From: Mycobacterium sp. | GTDB lineage: Bacteria; Actinomycetota; Actinomycetes; Mycobacteriales; Mycobacteriaceae | Reading direction: 5' to 3' | Assembly: GCF_004298145.1 (NCBI RefSeq) | Contig: NZ_SCRH01000016.1 | Span: 1 to 36,400 of the forward strand | DNA: 36,400 nt | Shown: piece by piece, positions 22,962-33,609 of the stretch | Position numbering within the stretch: position 1 is the first letter of the stretch | How the letters are laid out: every line of letters begins with the position of its first letter | Made by a program: the position numbers and the translations under genes | Notes under the pieces: model-generated | What the model was told of the DNA's origin: nothing | Database searches by the model: none | Seen by the model: the letters and a program-made list of their open reading frames with translations, nothing else

Positions 22962-23237
22962 TCACCGCCAGCTGGCCGGTAGATCGATGATGTGGTTGGG
23001 GCAGTCCTCCTGGACCGCGATGGACATGATGTCGCGGGCGCGTTGCGCCGACATCGTGGCGCGCAACTGCATGAAGGTGTACTCGACCGGAGCGAGTCCC
23101 TGTTCAGCGGCGGCCGGATCGTCCATCAGCTGGCATACCTGCTGCTGCTCGGGGCTGTCGGCGCCCGCGACACCCGTCCCGACCACCGAACCTGCCAGCA
23201 GCAAGGCGCCCGCGGCCAACGTCGTGATGATCCTCAT
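22962..23237 (-). CDS. Small secreted DUF732-like protein
   Basis: 91 residues from ATG 23237, with GGGAGG upstream. A signal peptide MRIITTLAAGALLLAGSVVGTGVAGA ends at an AxA site (about residue 26), so the mature protein is about 65 residues. It has two Cys (QVCQLMDD and EDCPNH) that probably form a disulfide, and the A-R-D-I-M-S-I-A-V pattern before CP typical of mycobacterial DUF732 proteins. The function is unknown. It is 49 bases downstream of the glycosyltransferase gene on the same strand. Confidence 0.82.
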   Translation of the reverse strand: MRIITTLAAGALLLAGSVVGTGVAGADSPEQQQVCQLMDDPAAAEQGLAPVEYTFMQLRATMSAQRARDIMSIAVQEDCPNHIIDLPASWR

Positions 23238-23286
23238 TGCGTGCCTCCCGCCGAAGCATAAGACGGCCCGCACGGTGCGCGGCGGA

Positions 23287-24453
23287 TCATTCGGCCACCG
23301 CCAGCGCCTCGTGGCACACCCGGACCGGATCGGCGACGTCGGCGATGCCGGCGGCGGCCCGTTGCGCTGCCGCCCGGTAACCGGGCGATACCAGCACGTC
23401 GTTGACCGCGGCCACCAACGCGTCGGCGGTCAGCGGCCGAATCAGCCGCGCGCTGCCCTGGCGGACGATCCGGTTGGCGATCTCCCACTGGTCGCCGCCG
23501 CCGGGCACGGCCACCAGCGGCACCCCCGCCAGCAGCGTCTTGGCCACCATTCCGTGCCCGCCGCCGCAGATCACCAGGTCGGCGTGCTTCAGCAATTCGG
23601 CCTGGCTGCCCAGCCCGACCACCGCCCACGGCGGCACCGTCAGATCCGCTCCGCCGAGCCGCGAGACCACCACCCGCGCCCCCGCCGGCAGCGTGTCCCC
23701 CGGCGTCAGGCAGGCCAGCGCGACCTCGGCCAGCCCTTCGGTGCCGGTCAACGCGGTCGACGGCGCGACCACCACCACCGGCCCGGACCCCGCGGGGATT
23801 TCCAGCACCCGATCGGTCGGCTCGAAGTGCAGCGGGCCCACCACCACCGCCTCCGGCGGCCAGTCGGGCCGGGGCACCTCGCACGCGGGCAGCGTGGCGA
23901 TCAGGCGTTGCAGCGGCCCGGGGTCGTCGGCCGGCAATCCGATCTCGGCCCGCACCGCCGCGCGCTGCCGGAGGCCGGCCCGCCAGGAACGCGCGGTGAG
24001 CGCGCGCATCGCGGTGTCCCGCAGCCGGCCCCGGATACCGGTGCCCGGCGCCAGCCCACTGCCGATCGGCGGCAGGCCTTTCGACGGCAGGTACAGCGGA
24101 TGCGGGTTGAGTTCGATCCACGGGATCCCCAACAGCTCGGCGGCCATGCCGCCGCCCGCGGTGATGACGTCGGACACCACCAGGTCAGGTGCCAGTTCGC
24201 GTAGCGCGGGCACGTTGAGCACGGCCATCCGCGCGGCGCGCCGGTGGATCCTGGCCCCGGCGTCGACGTCGTCGTCGGTGGCCACCAGCCCGTCCAGCGC
24301 GACGGCGTCGATGCCGGCGCCGCGGGCGGTGTCGATCCATTCGGCGCCGGTGAACAGCGTGGGCTCGTCGCCCGCCTCGGCAAAGAGCCGGCACAGCGCG
24401 ATCGCCGGGAACGAATGCCCGGGATCCGGCCCGGCAACCACGGCGACGCGCAT
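23287..24453 (-). CDS. GT1-type glycosyltransferase (Rv2739c homologue)
   Basis: 388 residues from ATG 24453. The N-terminal Rossmann domain starts MRVAVVAGPDPGHSFPAIALCRLFAEAGDEPTLFTG. The C-terminal nucleotide-sugar domain contains GLGSQAELLKHADLVICGGGHGMVAKTLLAGVPLVAVPGGGDQWEIANRI, the layout of the GT1 family (MGT/UGT-like, GT-B fold). Inverting GT-B enzymes of this type glycosylate lipids or secondary metabolites in mycobacteria; the usual acceptor-activating His after the first glycines is present (PGHSF). Donor and acceptor are not determinable. It is divergent from ephG by 52 bases, as in M. tuberculosis. Confidence 0.9.
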   Translation of the reverse strand: MRVAVVAGPDPGHSFPAIALCRLFAEAGDEPTLFTGAEWIDTARGAGIDAVALDGLVATDDDVDAGARIHRRAARMAVLNVPALRELAPDLVVSDVITAGGGMAAELLGIPWIELNPHPLYLPSKGLPPIGSGLAPGTGIRGRLRDTAMRALTARSWRAGLRQRAAVRAEIGLPADDPGPLQRLIATLPACEVPRPDWPPEAVVVGPLHFEPTDRVLEIPAGSGPVVVVAPSTALTGTEGLAEVALACLTPGDTLPAGARVVVSRLGGADLTVPPWAVVGLGSQAELLKHADLVICGGGHGMVAKTLLAGVPLVAVPGGGDQWEIANRIVRQGSARLIRPLTADALVAAVNDVLVSPGYRAAAQRAAAGIADVADPVRVCHEALAVAE

Positions 24454-24493
24454 CGCGCTTACCCTGCCACAGCGCCCGGCGGCGACGCTCGCC

Positions 24494-24499
24494 TACGCT
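24494..24499 (+). promoter_or_regulatory. -10 element for a leaderless ephG transcript
   Basis: TACGCT (24494-24499) fits TAnnnT and is followed by six bases and the ATG at 24506. No ribosome-binding site is present, as expected for a leaderless start. Confidence 0.55.
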
Positions 24500-24505
24500 G
24501 GCAAT

Positions 24506-24937
24506 ATGACCGAGCTGACTGGGACAACCGTGGCGAACACCCGCACGGTCGAAGGATTCCTGAACGCACTGCAGGACGCGGATTACGACGCCGCCGACGC
24601 CGCGCTGGCCGACAACCTCGTCTACGAGAACGTCGGCCTGCCCACCATTCATGGCCGCGCCAGGGCCATGAAGCTGTTTCGCCAGATGGAAGGCCGCGCC
24701 GCCTTCGAGGTGAAGATCCACCGCATCGCGGCCGATGGCAGCGCGGTGCTCACCGAGCGCTCCGATGCGCTGATCTTCGGCCCCCTGCGGCTGCAGTTCT
24801 GGGTGTGCGGCGTGTTCGAGGTCCAGGACGGGCGAATCACGTTGTGGCGGGACTACTTCGACTTCTTCGACATGCTCAAGTCCACCGCGCGCGGTCTGGC
24901 GGCGCTGGTGATGCCGTCGCTGAAAGCAACGTTCTGA
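24506..24937 (+). CDS. ephG: Epoxide hydrolase EphG, limonene-epoxide hydrolase family
   Basis: 143 residues from ATG 24506. The catalytic set of limonene-1,2-epoxide hydrolases is present: Tyr40 and Asn42 (VYENVG) that hold water, Arg85 and Asp87 (ERSDAL), and Asp116 (WRDYFD). The small alpha+beta barrel also belongs to the SnoaL/NTF2 fold. The M. tuberculosis homologue Rv2740 prefers bulky steroid- or fatty-acid-like epoxides. A role in detoxifying or breaking down lipid epoxides is likely. It is followed nine bases later by a DUF5313 gene, which may share its transcript. The PE_PGRS gene found after ephG in M. tuberculosis is absent. Confidence 0.94.
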   Translation: MTELTGTTVANTRTVEGFLNALQDADYDAADAALADNLVYENVGLPTIHGRARAMKLFRQMEGRAAFEVKIHRIAADGSAVLTERSDALIFGPLRLQFWVCGVFEVQDGRITLWRDYFDFFDMLKSTARGLAALVMPSLKATF

Positions 24938-24945
24938 GCGGCGAA

Positions 24946-25350
24946 ATGACCATGAGGCACGACGCCGGCCGCACGCGGCCGAAGTTCTTTCAGTTCGTCC
25001 GCTACTGCTGCGGTGGTCGGCTGCCGGACTCGATGCGCGACTGGGTGCGCAACGATCTGGCCGGCAAGGGTGCGAGCGCCCGGATGATGCGCCGCGTGGC
25101 GGTCCCGGCGGTGGCGGTGCTGGCCCCGTTCTGGTTGATCCCGACGACGCTCGAGGTCCACCTGGGCATGACGCTGCCGATTCTCATTCCGTTCGTGTAC
25201 TTCTCGCACGCGCTGAACAAGGTGTGGCGCCGCCACATGCTGGCCGTGCACAATCTGGACCCCGAGCTGGTCGACGAGCTGGCCCGCAAGCGCGACGCCC
25301 ACATCCATCGGTCGTACATCGAGCGCTACGGTCCACGTCCGGAGGACTAG
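24946..25350 (+). CDS. DUF5313 membrane protein
   Basis: 134 residues from ATG 24946 (ATG 24952 possible). KFFQFVRYCCGGRLPDSMRDWVRNDLAGKGAS at the N-terminus and the ending HIHRSYIERYGPRPED are typical of mycobacterial DUF5313 proteins. Two hydrophobic stretches (about 49-65 and 71-88) suggest a small double-spanning membrane protein with both ends in the cytoplasm. The function is unknown. Its TAG stop overlaps that of the convergent pspM-like gene (CTAG at 25347-25350). Confidence 0.82.
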   Translation: MTMRHDAGRTRPKFFQFVRYCCGGRLPDSMRDWVRNDLAGKGASARMMRRVAVPAVAVLAPFWLIPTTLEVHLGMTLPILIPFVYFSHALNKVWRRHMLAVHNLDPELVDELARKRDAHIHRSYIERYGPRPED

Positions 25351-26156
25351 CCGGCGCCGCGCAGTCCGCCGAGTTCGTCGAACGCCTGCGCCCAACCGAC
25401 CAGGCGGTCCGTGGCCCCGGCCAGCTCGTCGCGGTAGCGCTGCGACCCGGTTAGCCCGTCACCGTTCGCCGAGGACACCAATTGCGCTGCGGCGGTGACC
25501 ATTTCGTTGTATTGGCGAACACCGGCGCTCAGTTGGGCGGTGAACGCGTTGATGGTGGGCACCAGATACGACCGCGACTCCTCGCTCGCCTGCGCCGCCC
25601 GCTCCATCGACACGACCTGCGCCGCGGTGGACGCCATCGCCGCGGAGGTTTTGGTGGCGGCCGCGGTCAGGTCGCGAATCTCGGCCGTCGGCAACATCGC
25701 GCCCCGCTCCAACACGGCCACCAGCGAGAAAAATCCGCGCTCGGAGGCGCCCAGCGCGTACATGGCGGGGCGCGCCGCCGAACCCGGCGGCGGCAGCCGG
25801 CGCGCGTCCGTGGTCCGCGGCACCGGCAGCGGCTCGGACCGCAGCCAGCGGTAGCGCAGCAGCAGCAACGTGGCCGGGATGGCCATGGCCACGGCGACGG
25901 CGCCGGTGATTTCCAGCAGCAATGCGAACCACCCCCAGGCCGCGAGCAACATCGTCGCCACCGTCCAGAACACACACCCGGCGGTGAATATCAGCCCCCA
26001 CCGCAGCGCGCGGCGACGACGGCGCAGCTGCCGTGCCCGCGGATCCGCGGCCGCGCTGATCTTGCGGGCCAGCAGGTCGGAAAGGTCGGCGGCGGTGGCC
26101 AATCCGCGGTGCAGCAACGCGCGCCACGGACCGGACCGCGCCGCGTTCACCGCCAT
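25347..26156 (-). CDS. pspM: PspM-like integral membrane protein of the Psp system (Rv2743c homologue)
   Basis: 269 residues from ATG 26156, nine bases after the pspA stop, so it is in the clgR-pspA operon. An N-terminal basic segment precedes two adjacent membrane helices (about 54-74 and 77-100), and a long cytoplasmic part is mostly helical with Ala/Gln-rich coiled-coil character. In M. tuberculosis the homologue anchors PspA and ClgR at the membrane and senses envelope stress; that role is transferred by homology and synteny. A fourth gene, pspN (Rv2742c), which follows in M. tuberculosis, is missing: the gene converges directly with DUF5313. Confidence 0.85.
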   Translation of the reverse strand: MAVNAARSGPWRALLHRGLATAADLSDLLARKISAAADPRARQLRRRRRALRWGLIFTAGCVFWTVATMLLAAWGWFALLLEITGAVAVAMAIPATLLLLRYRWLRSEPLPVPRTTDARRLPPPGSAARPAMYALGASERGFFSLVAVLERGAMLPTAEIRDLTAAATKTSAAMASTAAQVVSMERAAQASEESRSYLVPTINAFTAQLSAGVRQYNEMVTAAAQLVSSANGDGLTGSQRYRDELAGATDRLVGWAQAFDELGGLRGAG

Positions 26157-26165
26157 GACACCGGG

Positions 26166-26993
26166 CTACTGACCAAGTGGCTTCTCGCTGACCGCGCCAC
26201 CGGCGCTCTCCGCGGGCGCCGGGGTGGCGGGAGTGGACTCCGCCGCGGGCGTCCCCCCGGTCGGCAACGCTTCGCCCCGCATCGACGCCCGGATCTGCTC
26301 CAACCGGGAGTGACCGGCCATCTGCACCCCGGCCTGCTCGACCTCGAGCATGCGGCCCTGCACCGAACCCTGCGCGAGTTCGGCCGAACCGATCGCGTTG
26401 GCGTACCGGCGTTCGATCTTGTCGCGCACCTCGTCGAGGCTGGGCACGTTGCCGGGCGCGGCGATCTCGCTCATCGATCGCAGCGAGGCGCTCACCTGTT
26501 CCTGCATCTTCGCCTGCTCGAGCTGGCTGAGCAGCTTGGTGCGCTCGGCGATCTTCTGCTGCAGCACCATCGCGTTCTGCTCAACCGCCTTCTTGGCCTG
26601 GGCGGCCGCGTTCAGCGCCTGATCGTGCAGCGTCTTGAGGTCCTCGACGCTCTGCTCGGCGGTCACCAGCTGGGCCGCGAACGCCTCGGCGGCGTTGTTG
26701 TACTCGGTGGCCTTGGCGGCGTCGCCGCCTGCGGTGGCCTGGTCGGCCAGCGTCAGGGCCTGACGCACGTTGACCTGCAGCTTTTCGATATCGGCGAGTT
26801 GCCGGTTGAGCCGCATCTCCAGTTGCCGCTGGTTGCCGATCACCTGCGCCGCCTGCTGGGTCAGCGCCTGGTGCGTGCGTTGCGCCTCCTCGATGGCCTG
26901 CTGGATCTGCACCTTGGGGTCGGCATGCTCGTCGATTTTCGCGTTGAACAGCGCCGTGAGGTACTTCCACGCCTTGACGAACGGATTGGCCAT
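26166..26993 (-). CDS. pspA: PspA / 35-kDa antigen, membrane-stress effector
   Basis: 275 residues from ATG 26993 with AGGTGGAG upstream. It begins [21 protein letters not shown], the amphipathic membrane-binding helix, and continues as a long coiled coil with [30 protein letters not shown]. This is the PspA/IM30 (ESCRT-III-like) fold. The C-terminal about 40 residues are Pro/Ala/Thr-rich. The protein binds stressed membranes, oligomerises, and in mycobacteria also binds ClgR to restrain it. It is second in the operon clgR-pspA-pspM, and homologous to Rv2744c. Confidence 0.95.
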   Translation of the reverse strand: MANPFVKAWKYLTALFNAKIDEHADPKVQIQQAIEEAQRTHQALTQQAAQVIGNQRQLEMRLNRQLADIEKLQVNVRQALTLADQATAGGDAAKATEYNNAAEAFAAQLVTAEQSVEDLKTLHDQALNAAAQAKKAVEQNAMVLQQKIAERTKLLSQLEQAKMQEQVSASLRSMSEIAAPGNVPSLDEVRDKIERRYANAIGSAELAQGSVQGRMLEVEQAGVQMAGHSRLEQIRASMRGEALPTGGTPAAESTPATPAPAESAGGAVSEKPLGQ

Positions 26994-27118
26994 GAGTTAG
27001 CTCCACCTTCGCTTCTTGAGGGGCCGGATGAGCCCGGACGGGCCCTGCGCCTGTCGCTCAATTTAGTGGGTTGGCGCCGATCGCCCCACCCCTTGCGCGG
27101 GATCCGCCTCGCCGGCGC

Positions 27119-27457
27119 TCAGGCCAGCGCCAGCGACGCCACCGGCGGAATGACGACCTTGGTGCTGACGTCGATGCTGGTGCCGGCCGGGGCTTCCCTG
27201 GGCGCGCCGATGGCCGCCCGCTCCTGGCCGGCCATCCGCTCGCCGGCATGGGTGAGAACCGACGACAACGGGACGTCCAACGCGTCACAGATCGCATTGA
27301 GCAGTTCGCTGGACGGCTCCTTGCGGCCGCGCTCGACCTCGGACAGATAACCGAGGCTCACTCGCGCCGAATCGGACACCTCACGCAGCGTCCGGCCCTG
27401 TGTCGTGCGGGCCTCGCGCAGCACGTCGCCGATGACCTCGCGCACCAATGACGGCAT
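27119..27457 (-). CDS. clgR: ClgR, Clp-gene and Psp-operon activator
   Basis: 112 residues from ATG 27457, preceded by AAGGAGGG. The HTH (Xre/Cro type) covers about residues 8-65: [36 protein letters not shown]. The C-terminal tail [15 protein letters not shown] resembles the ClpP-recognised degradation end known for ClgR proteins (VV-AA-like ends). ClgR activates clp protease genes, htrA-like genes and its own operon, and is released from PspA under envelope stress. The promoter shows a SigE-like consensus and a nearby dyad. Confidence 0.95.
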   Translation of the reverse strand: MPSLVREVIGDVLREARTTQGRTLREVSDSARVSLGYLSEVERGRKEPSSELLNAICDALDVPLSSVLTHAGERMAGQERAAIGAPREAPAGTSIDVSTKVVIPPVASLALA

Positions 27458-27529
27458 CCCGCCCTCCTTCGTCCAATCCGCCCTGCGCGGCACGTCCCCA
27501 GCTTGCCTCCGGCAGGTGCTCATTAGGTG

Positions 27530-27556
27530 AACGCCGCCCGCGGTGGTCTGGTTCCC
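27530..27556 (-). promoter_or_regulatory. SigE-type promoter of clgR-pspA-pspM
   Basis: On the minus strand GGGAAC (27551-27556) and CGTT (27530-27533) leave 18 bases between GGAAC and GTT. This fits the extracytoplasmic sigma (SigE/SigH) pattern GGAAC-N16-18-GTT. clgR of M. tuberculosis is a known SigE target. Confidence 0.7.
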
Positions 27557-27557
27557 G

Positions 27558-27570
27558 TTCGGGGACCGAA
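27558..27570. promoter_or_regulatory. Dyad upstream of the clgR promoter
   Basis: TTCGG-GGA-CCGAA (27558-27570) lies immediately upstream of the -35 of the clgR promoter. It is a candidate activator site (ClgR autoregulation or another regulator). It falls just before the pgsA3 stop codon. Confidence 0.4.
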
Positions 27571-27571
27571 A

Positions 27572-28162
27572 TCAGCCGGTCGTCCGGCGCACCTCCCGAA
27601 CGGTCGACACCACGTAGTCGATCCCGGTGATCACCGTCAGCACGATCGCCGCGCCCATCACCACGGCCGCGGCCACCCGGAACGGCCCCGCCAGCGGCAG
27701 GACGAACAATCCGATGGCCAACACCTGCACCACGGTCTTGAGCTTGCCGCCCCAACTGGCCGGGATGACTCCGCGGCGGATCACGGCCAACCGCAGCACG
27801 GTGATTCCGAATTCGCGGACCAGGATCACCACGGTTACCCACCACGGCAGCTCACCGAGCATCGACAACCCGATCAGCGCCGATCCCACCAGCGTCTTGT
27901 CCGCGATCGGGTCGACGAACGCGCCGAATTCCGTTGCCATGCCGTAGTTACGGGCCAGGAGGCCGTCCAGCCGATCGGTGATGCAGGCCACCGCGAAGAT
28001 GAGGAAAGCCACCACCCGGAAACCGGCTTGCCGGCCGTCGCCGGCGAACAGGGCGAGCAGAAAGACCGGCACCAGCACCAGCCGCAACAGCGTCAGCGTA
28101 TTGGCGAGGTTGGCGATATTCGCGCGCCCTATCACCGGACCCGTCTGCGGCTGCCCCGACAC
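27572..28162 (-). CDS. pgsA3: CDP-alcohol phosphatidyltransferase (PgsA3)
   Basis: 196 residues from GTG 28162. The family signature is perfect: Asp63, Asp66-Gly67, Ala70-Arg71, Gly80, Asp84 and Asp88 (DRLDGLLARNYGMATEFGAFVDPIAD). Four to six membrane helices are present, with NTLTLLRLVLVPVFLLALFAG before the active site. It likely makes phosphatidylglycerol phosphate from CDP-diacylglycerol and glycerol-3-phosphate; cardiolipin synthase-type activity cannot be excluded. The start codon follows a -10 by six bases, indicating a leaderless mRNA. The gene lies upstream of the envelope-stress operon and is divergent from argA across 56 bases. Confidence 0.92.
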   Translation of the reverse strand: MSGQPQTGPVIGRANIANLANTLTLLRLVLVPVFLLALFAGDGRQAGFRVVAFLIFAVACITDRLDGLLARNYGMATEFGAFVDPIADKTLVGSALIGLSMLGELPWWVTVVILVREFGITVLRLAVIRRGVIPASWGGKLKTVVQVLAIGLFVLPLAGPFRVAAAVVMGAAIVLTVITGIDYVVSTVREVRRTTG

Positions 28163-28168
28163 GGCAAC

Positions 28169-28213
28169 AGAATAACGGTTGACCAGCGCAGCCGTCCCCG
28201 ATGCCGATACTGT
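28169..28213. promoter_or_regulatory. Divergent leaderless promoters of pgsA3 and argA
   Basis: On the minus strand TATTCT (28169-28174) is six bases before the pgsA3 GTG. On the plus strand TACTGT (28208-28213) is five bases before the argA GTG at 28219. Both fit TAnnnT at leaderless spacing; the two -10s are 33 bases apart and face away from each other. Confidence 0.6.
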
Positions 28214-28218
28214 TAGCC

Positions 28219-28734
28219 GTGAGCAGAAGTCCGCAGGGCTACCGGCCGCTGGTTCGGCGAGCGCGAACGTCCGATGTTCCCGCCATCAAGCAACTGGTCG
28301 ACACGTACGCGGGAAAGATCCTGCTCGAAAAGAATCTCGTGACGCTCTACGAGGCCGTTCAGGAGTTCTGGGTGGCCGAGCACGAGGGCCGGGTGGTCGG
28401 TTGCGGGGCGCTGCACGTGCTGTGGGCCGACCTCGGCGAGGTGCGTACGGTCGCGGTCAACCCGGCGATGACCGGCCACGGCATCGGCCACGCGATCGTC
28501 GACCGGCTGCTGGAGGTCGCCCGCGAGTTGGCGCTCAAGCGGCTGTTCGTGCTGACCTTCGAGACGGAGTTCTTCGCCCGGCACGGGTTCACCGAGATCG
28601 AGGGCACCCCGGTCACCGCCGAGGTGTTCGAGGAGATGTGCCGCTCCTACGACATCGGCGTGGCCGAGTTTCTGGACCTCAGCTACGTCAAGCCGAACAT
28701 TCTCGGCAACTCGCGGATGCTGCTGGTGCTCTAA
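28219..28734 (+). CDS. argA: N-acetylglutamate synthase ArgA, GNAT family
   Basis: 171 residues from GTG 28219. The ATG at 28201 is rejected because the -10 hexamer of a leaderless transcript lies between it and the GTG. The GNAT core includes VRTVAVNPAMTGHGIGHAIVDRLLE (the acetyl-CoA loop, Q/RxxGxG/A form) and FETEFFARHGFTEIEGTPV. The protein aligns throughout with M. tuberculosis Rv2747, a short GNAT-type glutamate N-acetyltransferase that starts arginine synthesis and needs no kinase domain. It is divergent from pgsA3 and convergent with ftsK. Confidence 0.95.
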   Translation: MSRSPQGYRPLVRRARTSDVPAIKQLVDTYAGKILLEKNLVTLYEAVQEFWVAEHEGRVVGCGALHVLWADLGEVRTVAVNPAMTGHGIGHAIVDRLLEVARELALKRLFVLTFETEFFARHGFTEIEGTPVTAEVFEEMCRSYDIGVAEFLDLSYVKPNILGNSRMLLVL

Positions 28735-28807
28735 GCCGATCGAGCCGCCGAACGTGTACCGGCCGCGAAAGTTGGCCCGGGTTTTCGCAGTGAGCGCACG
28801 TCCCGCG

Positions 28808-31321
<2,514 letters not shown>

Positions 31322-31487
31322 GACGGCAAGAGTAGTCGCAACGGCATCATCTACACCACCCGCCACACTGGTAACGGTCCGGCTTCTCACGCCTGTGACG
31401 GATCGGCCGCCAGGCCGCGTGAGTAGGGTGACATCCGGTGAGTGAAGTAGTGCTCGTCACCATCCCGAAGTGCCCAGGAGGCCATCA

Positions 31488-31802
31488 ATGCCCGTCGTCG
31501 TCGTCGCCACCATGACCGTCAAACCGGAATCGGTCGACACCGTTCGCGACATCCTCAGCCGCGCGGTCGAAGAAGTGCACGACGAGCCCGGCTGTCAGCT
31601 GTACTCGCTGCACCAATCGGGCGAGACCTTCGTCTTCATCGAGCAATGGGCCGATGAGGAGGCGCTCAAGGCGCACAGCACCTCGCCGGCGATCGGCAAG
31701 ATGTTCAGCGCGGCCGGCGAACACCTCGACGGTGCCCCCGACATCAAGACGTTGCAGACGATCTCGGCGGGCGATCCGGCCAAAGGGCAGTTGCGTCCCT
31801 GA
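31488..31802 (+). CDS. ABM-domain (antibiotic biosynthesis monooxygenase-like) protein, Rv2749 homologue
   Basis: 104 residues from ATG 31488 with AGGAGG (31476-31481) at ideal distance. The dimeric alpha+beta barrel domain is recognised by [62 protein letters not shown]. Relatives include YgiN quinol monooxygenase and heme-degrading enzymes; no heme-binding His pattern is clear, so a quinol/aldehyde role is only possible. Its TGA shares a base with the ATG of the following SDR gene (TGATG), so the pair is coupled. Confidence 0.9.
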   Translation: MPVVVVATMTVKPESVDTVRDILSRAVEEVHDEPGCQLYSLHQSGETFVFIEQWADEEALKAHSTSPAIGKMFSAAGEHLDGAPDIKTLQTISAGDPAKGQLRP

Positions 31803-32632
31803 TGGCCCCCACGCCGGACGGCCCACTGAAAGGGAAGGTCGCCTTCATCACCGGCGCCGCGCGCGGCCAGGGACGCGCGCACGCGGTGCGGCTGGCCGCC
31901 GACGGCGCCGACATCATCGCCGTCGACCTGTGCGACCAGATCGCCAGCGTCCCCTATTCGCTGGCCACACCGGAGGACCTGGCGGCCACCGTGAAGCTCG
32001 TCGAGGACACCGGCGCGCGCATCGTCGCCGCTCGTGGCGACGTCCGCGACCGCGAATCGCTGTCCGCGGCACTGCAAGCGGGTCTCGACGAGTTCGGCCG
32101 TCTCGACATCGTGGTGGCCAACGCCGGGATCGCTCCCATGCAATCCGGTGACGACGGCTGGCGCGACGTCATCGACGTCAACCTCACCGGCGTCTACCAC
32201 ACCATCAAGGCCGCGATACCCACGATGGTCAAGCAGGGCACGGGCGGGTCGATCGTGCTGATCAGCTCCAGCGCCGGGCTGGCCGGCGTGGGCAGCCCGG
32301 ACGCCGGTTCGGTGGGTTACGCCGCCGCCAAGCACGGGGTGGTCGGGTTGATGCGGGTCTACGCGAATCTGCTTGCCGGGCAGATGATCCGGGTCAACTC
32401 CATTCATCCGTCCGGCGTCGAGACGCCGATGATCAACAACGAGTTCACCCGCGAGTGGCTGGCCAAGATGGCCGCCGCGACCGACACGCCGGGGGCGATG
32501 GGCAACGCCATGCCGGTGGAGGTGCTGGACGCCGAAGACATCGCCAACGCGGTGGCGTGGCTGGTGTCCGATCAGGCCCGCTACATCACCGGCGTCACCC
32601 TGCCCGTCGACGCGGGCTTTTTGAACAAGTAG
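31802..32632 (+). CDS. Short-chain dehydrogenase/reductase, mycofactocin-coupled type (Rv2750 homologue)
   Basis: 276 residues. The NAD(P)-binding motif TGAARGQG (17-24), NAG (107-109), catalytic Ser in LISSSAG (about 157), Tyr173 and Lys177 (YAAAK) are intact. After the second beta strand a short insertion ([32 protein letters not shown]) marks the mycofactocin-dependent SDR subfamily, whose NAD is non-exchangeable and re-oxidised by mycofactocin. The substrate is probably an alcohol or carbonyl compound and is unknown. The start overlaps the upstream monooxygenase stop, and the methyltransferase gene follows five bases after the stop, so the three form an operon. Confidence 0.92.
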   Translation: MAPTPDGPLKGKVAFITGAARGQGRAHAVRLAADGADIIAVDLCDQIASVPYSLATPEDLAATVKLVEDTGARIVAARGDVRDRESLSAALQAGLDEFGRLDIVVANAGIAPMQSGDDGWRDVIDVNLTGVYHTIKAAIPTMVKQGTGGSIVLISSSAGLAGVGSPDAGSVGYAAAKHGVVGLMRVYANLLAGQMIRVNSIHPSGVETPMINNEFTREWLAKMAAATDTPGAMGNAMPVEVLDAEDIANAVAWLVSDQARYITGVTLPVDAGFLNK

Positions 32633-32637
32633 CGGTC

Positions 32638-33510
32638 ATGGCGCGAAATCCGGTGGCTCAGACGGCGTTCGGCCCGATGGTGTTGGCCGCGGTCGAGCAG
32701 AACGAGCCGCCCGGGCGCCGCCTGGTGGACGACGATTTCGCCGAGCTGTTTTTACCCGCCCCATTGCGGTGGCTGGTCGGCGCGACGCGCTTCGCCCCGT
32801 TTCGTCATCTGATGATCCGAGCCTCGGAGTTCACCGGGCCCGGGCTGTGGGCGAATCTGGCCTGCCGCAAGCGATTTATCGCCGACAAGCTCACGGAGTC
32901 GCTCGACGACATCGACGCCGTCGTCATCCTCGGGGCGGGGCTGGACACCCGCGCCTATCTGCTGACGCGGCGGGTCCGCATCCCCGTGTTCGAGGTCGAC
33001 CTGCCGGTGAACATCGCCCGCAAGTTCAAGGCGGTCCGCCGGGTGCTGGGCGAACCGCCGCTGTCGGTTCGGTTGGTGGCGTTGAACCTCGAGCGGGACG
33101 ACCTGCTCACCGCGCTCGCCGAGCACGGGTATCGCACCGATTACCGGGTCTTCTTCATCTGCGAGGGCGTCACCCAATACCTGACCGAGGCCACCGTGCG
33201 CCGGACGCTGGAGGGGCTGCGCGCGGCGGCGCCCGGCAGCCGCTTGGTGTTCACCTACGTCCGCAGCGATTTCATCGACGGCACGAATCGGTACGGCACC
33301 CGCACGCTGTACCGCAACGTCCGCCAGCGGCGGCAACTGTGGCACTTCGGCTTGCAGCCCGACGAAGTTGCCGCATTTCTCGACGAGTACGGCTGGCGGC
33401 TGGTTGAGCAGGCCGGGCCCGATGAACTCGCCCAGCGCTACGTCGAGCCCACCGGTCGCAAACTCAAGGCGTCGCAACTGGAGTGGTCGGCCTTCGCGGA
33501 GAAGATCTAG
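32638..33510 (+). CDS. SAM-dependent methyltransferase, LCM/UPF0677 family (Rv2751 homologue)
   Basis: 290 residues from ATG 32638. The SAM-binding motif VVILGAGLDTRAYLL (95-109) followed by FEVDLP and FICEGVTQYLTEATV is diagnostic of the leucine carboxyl methyltransferase-like proteins that are expanded in mycobacteria. The substrate is unknown; a role in lipid or small-molecule O-methylation is a common guess for the family. It is the last gene of a three-gene plus-strand run and converges on RNase J, with a repeat of about 80 bases between the stops. Confidence 0.92.
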   Translation: MARNPVAQTAFGPMVLAAVEQNEPPGRRLVDDDFAELFLPAPLRWLVGATRFAPFRHLMIRASEFTGPGLWANLACRKRFIADKLTESLDDIDAVVILGAGLDTRAYLLTRRVRIPVFEVDLPVNIARKFKAVRRVLGEPPLSVRLVALNLERDDLLTALAEHGYRTDYRVFFICEGVTQYLTEATVRRTLEGLRAAAPGSRLVFTYVRSDFIDGTNRYGTRTLYRNVRQRRQLWHFGLQPDEVAAFLDEYGWRLVEQAGPDELAQRYVEPTGRKLKASQLEWSAFAEKI

Positions 33511-33526
33511 CCGGGTCTCAGACCTG

Positions 33527-33609
33527 ATGGTGGCGACCCGCTGCGCCCGGCTGCAACCGATGGTGACGACCCGCTGCGCCCGGCTGCGCCGCGCTTGCGA
33601 TCGCCACTA
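33527..33609. repeat. Repeat related to the left-end 55-bp element, ending in the RNase J stop codon
   Basis: Two degenerate units (about 33527-33556 and 33557-33609) share GGCGACCCGCTGCGCCCGGC, or GACGACC in the second, with the element at 1-120. The second unit ends in GCGATCGCCACTA, where CTA is the TAG stop of the minus-strand RNase J gene. Arms GTGGCGA and TCGCCAC at the ends can pair. No gene is seen in the 96-base interval. Confidence 0.85.

Noticed and set aside
28201..28218. ATG start for ArgA at 28201
   Set aside because: The -10 TACTGT is downstream of it and no ribosome-binding site precedes it.
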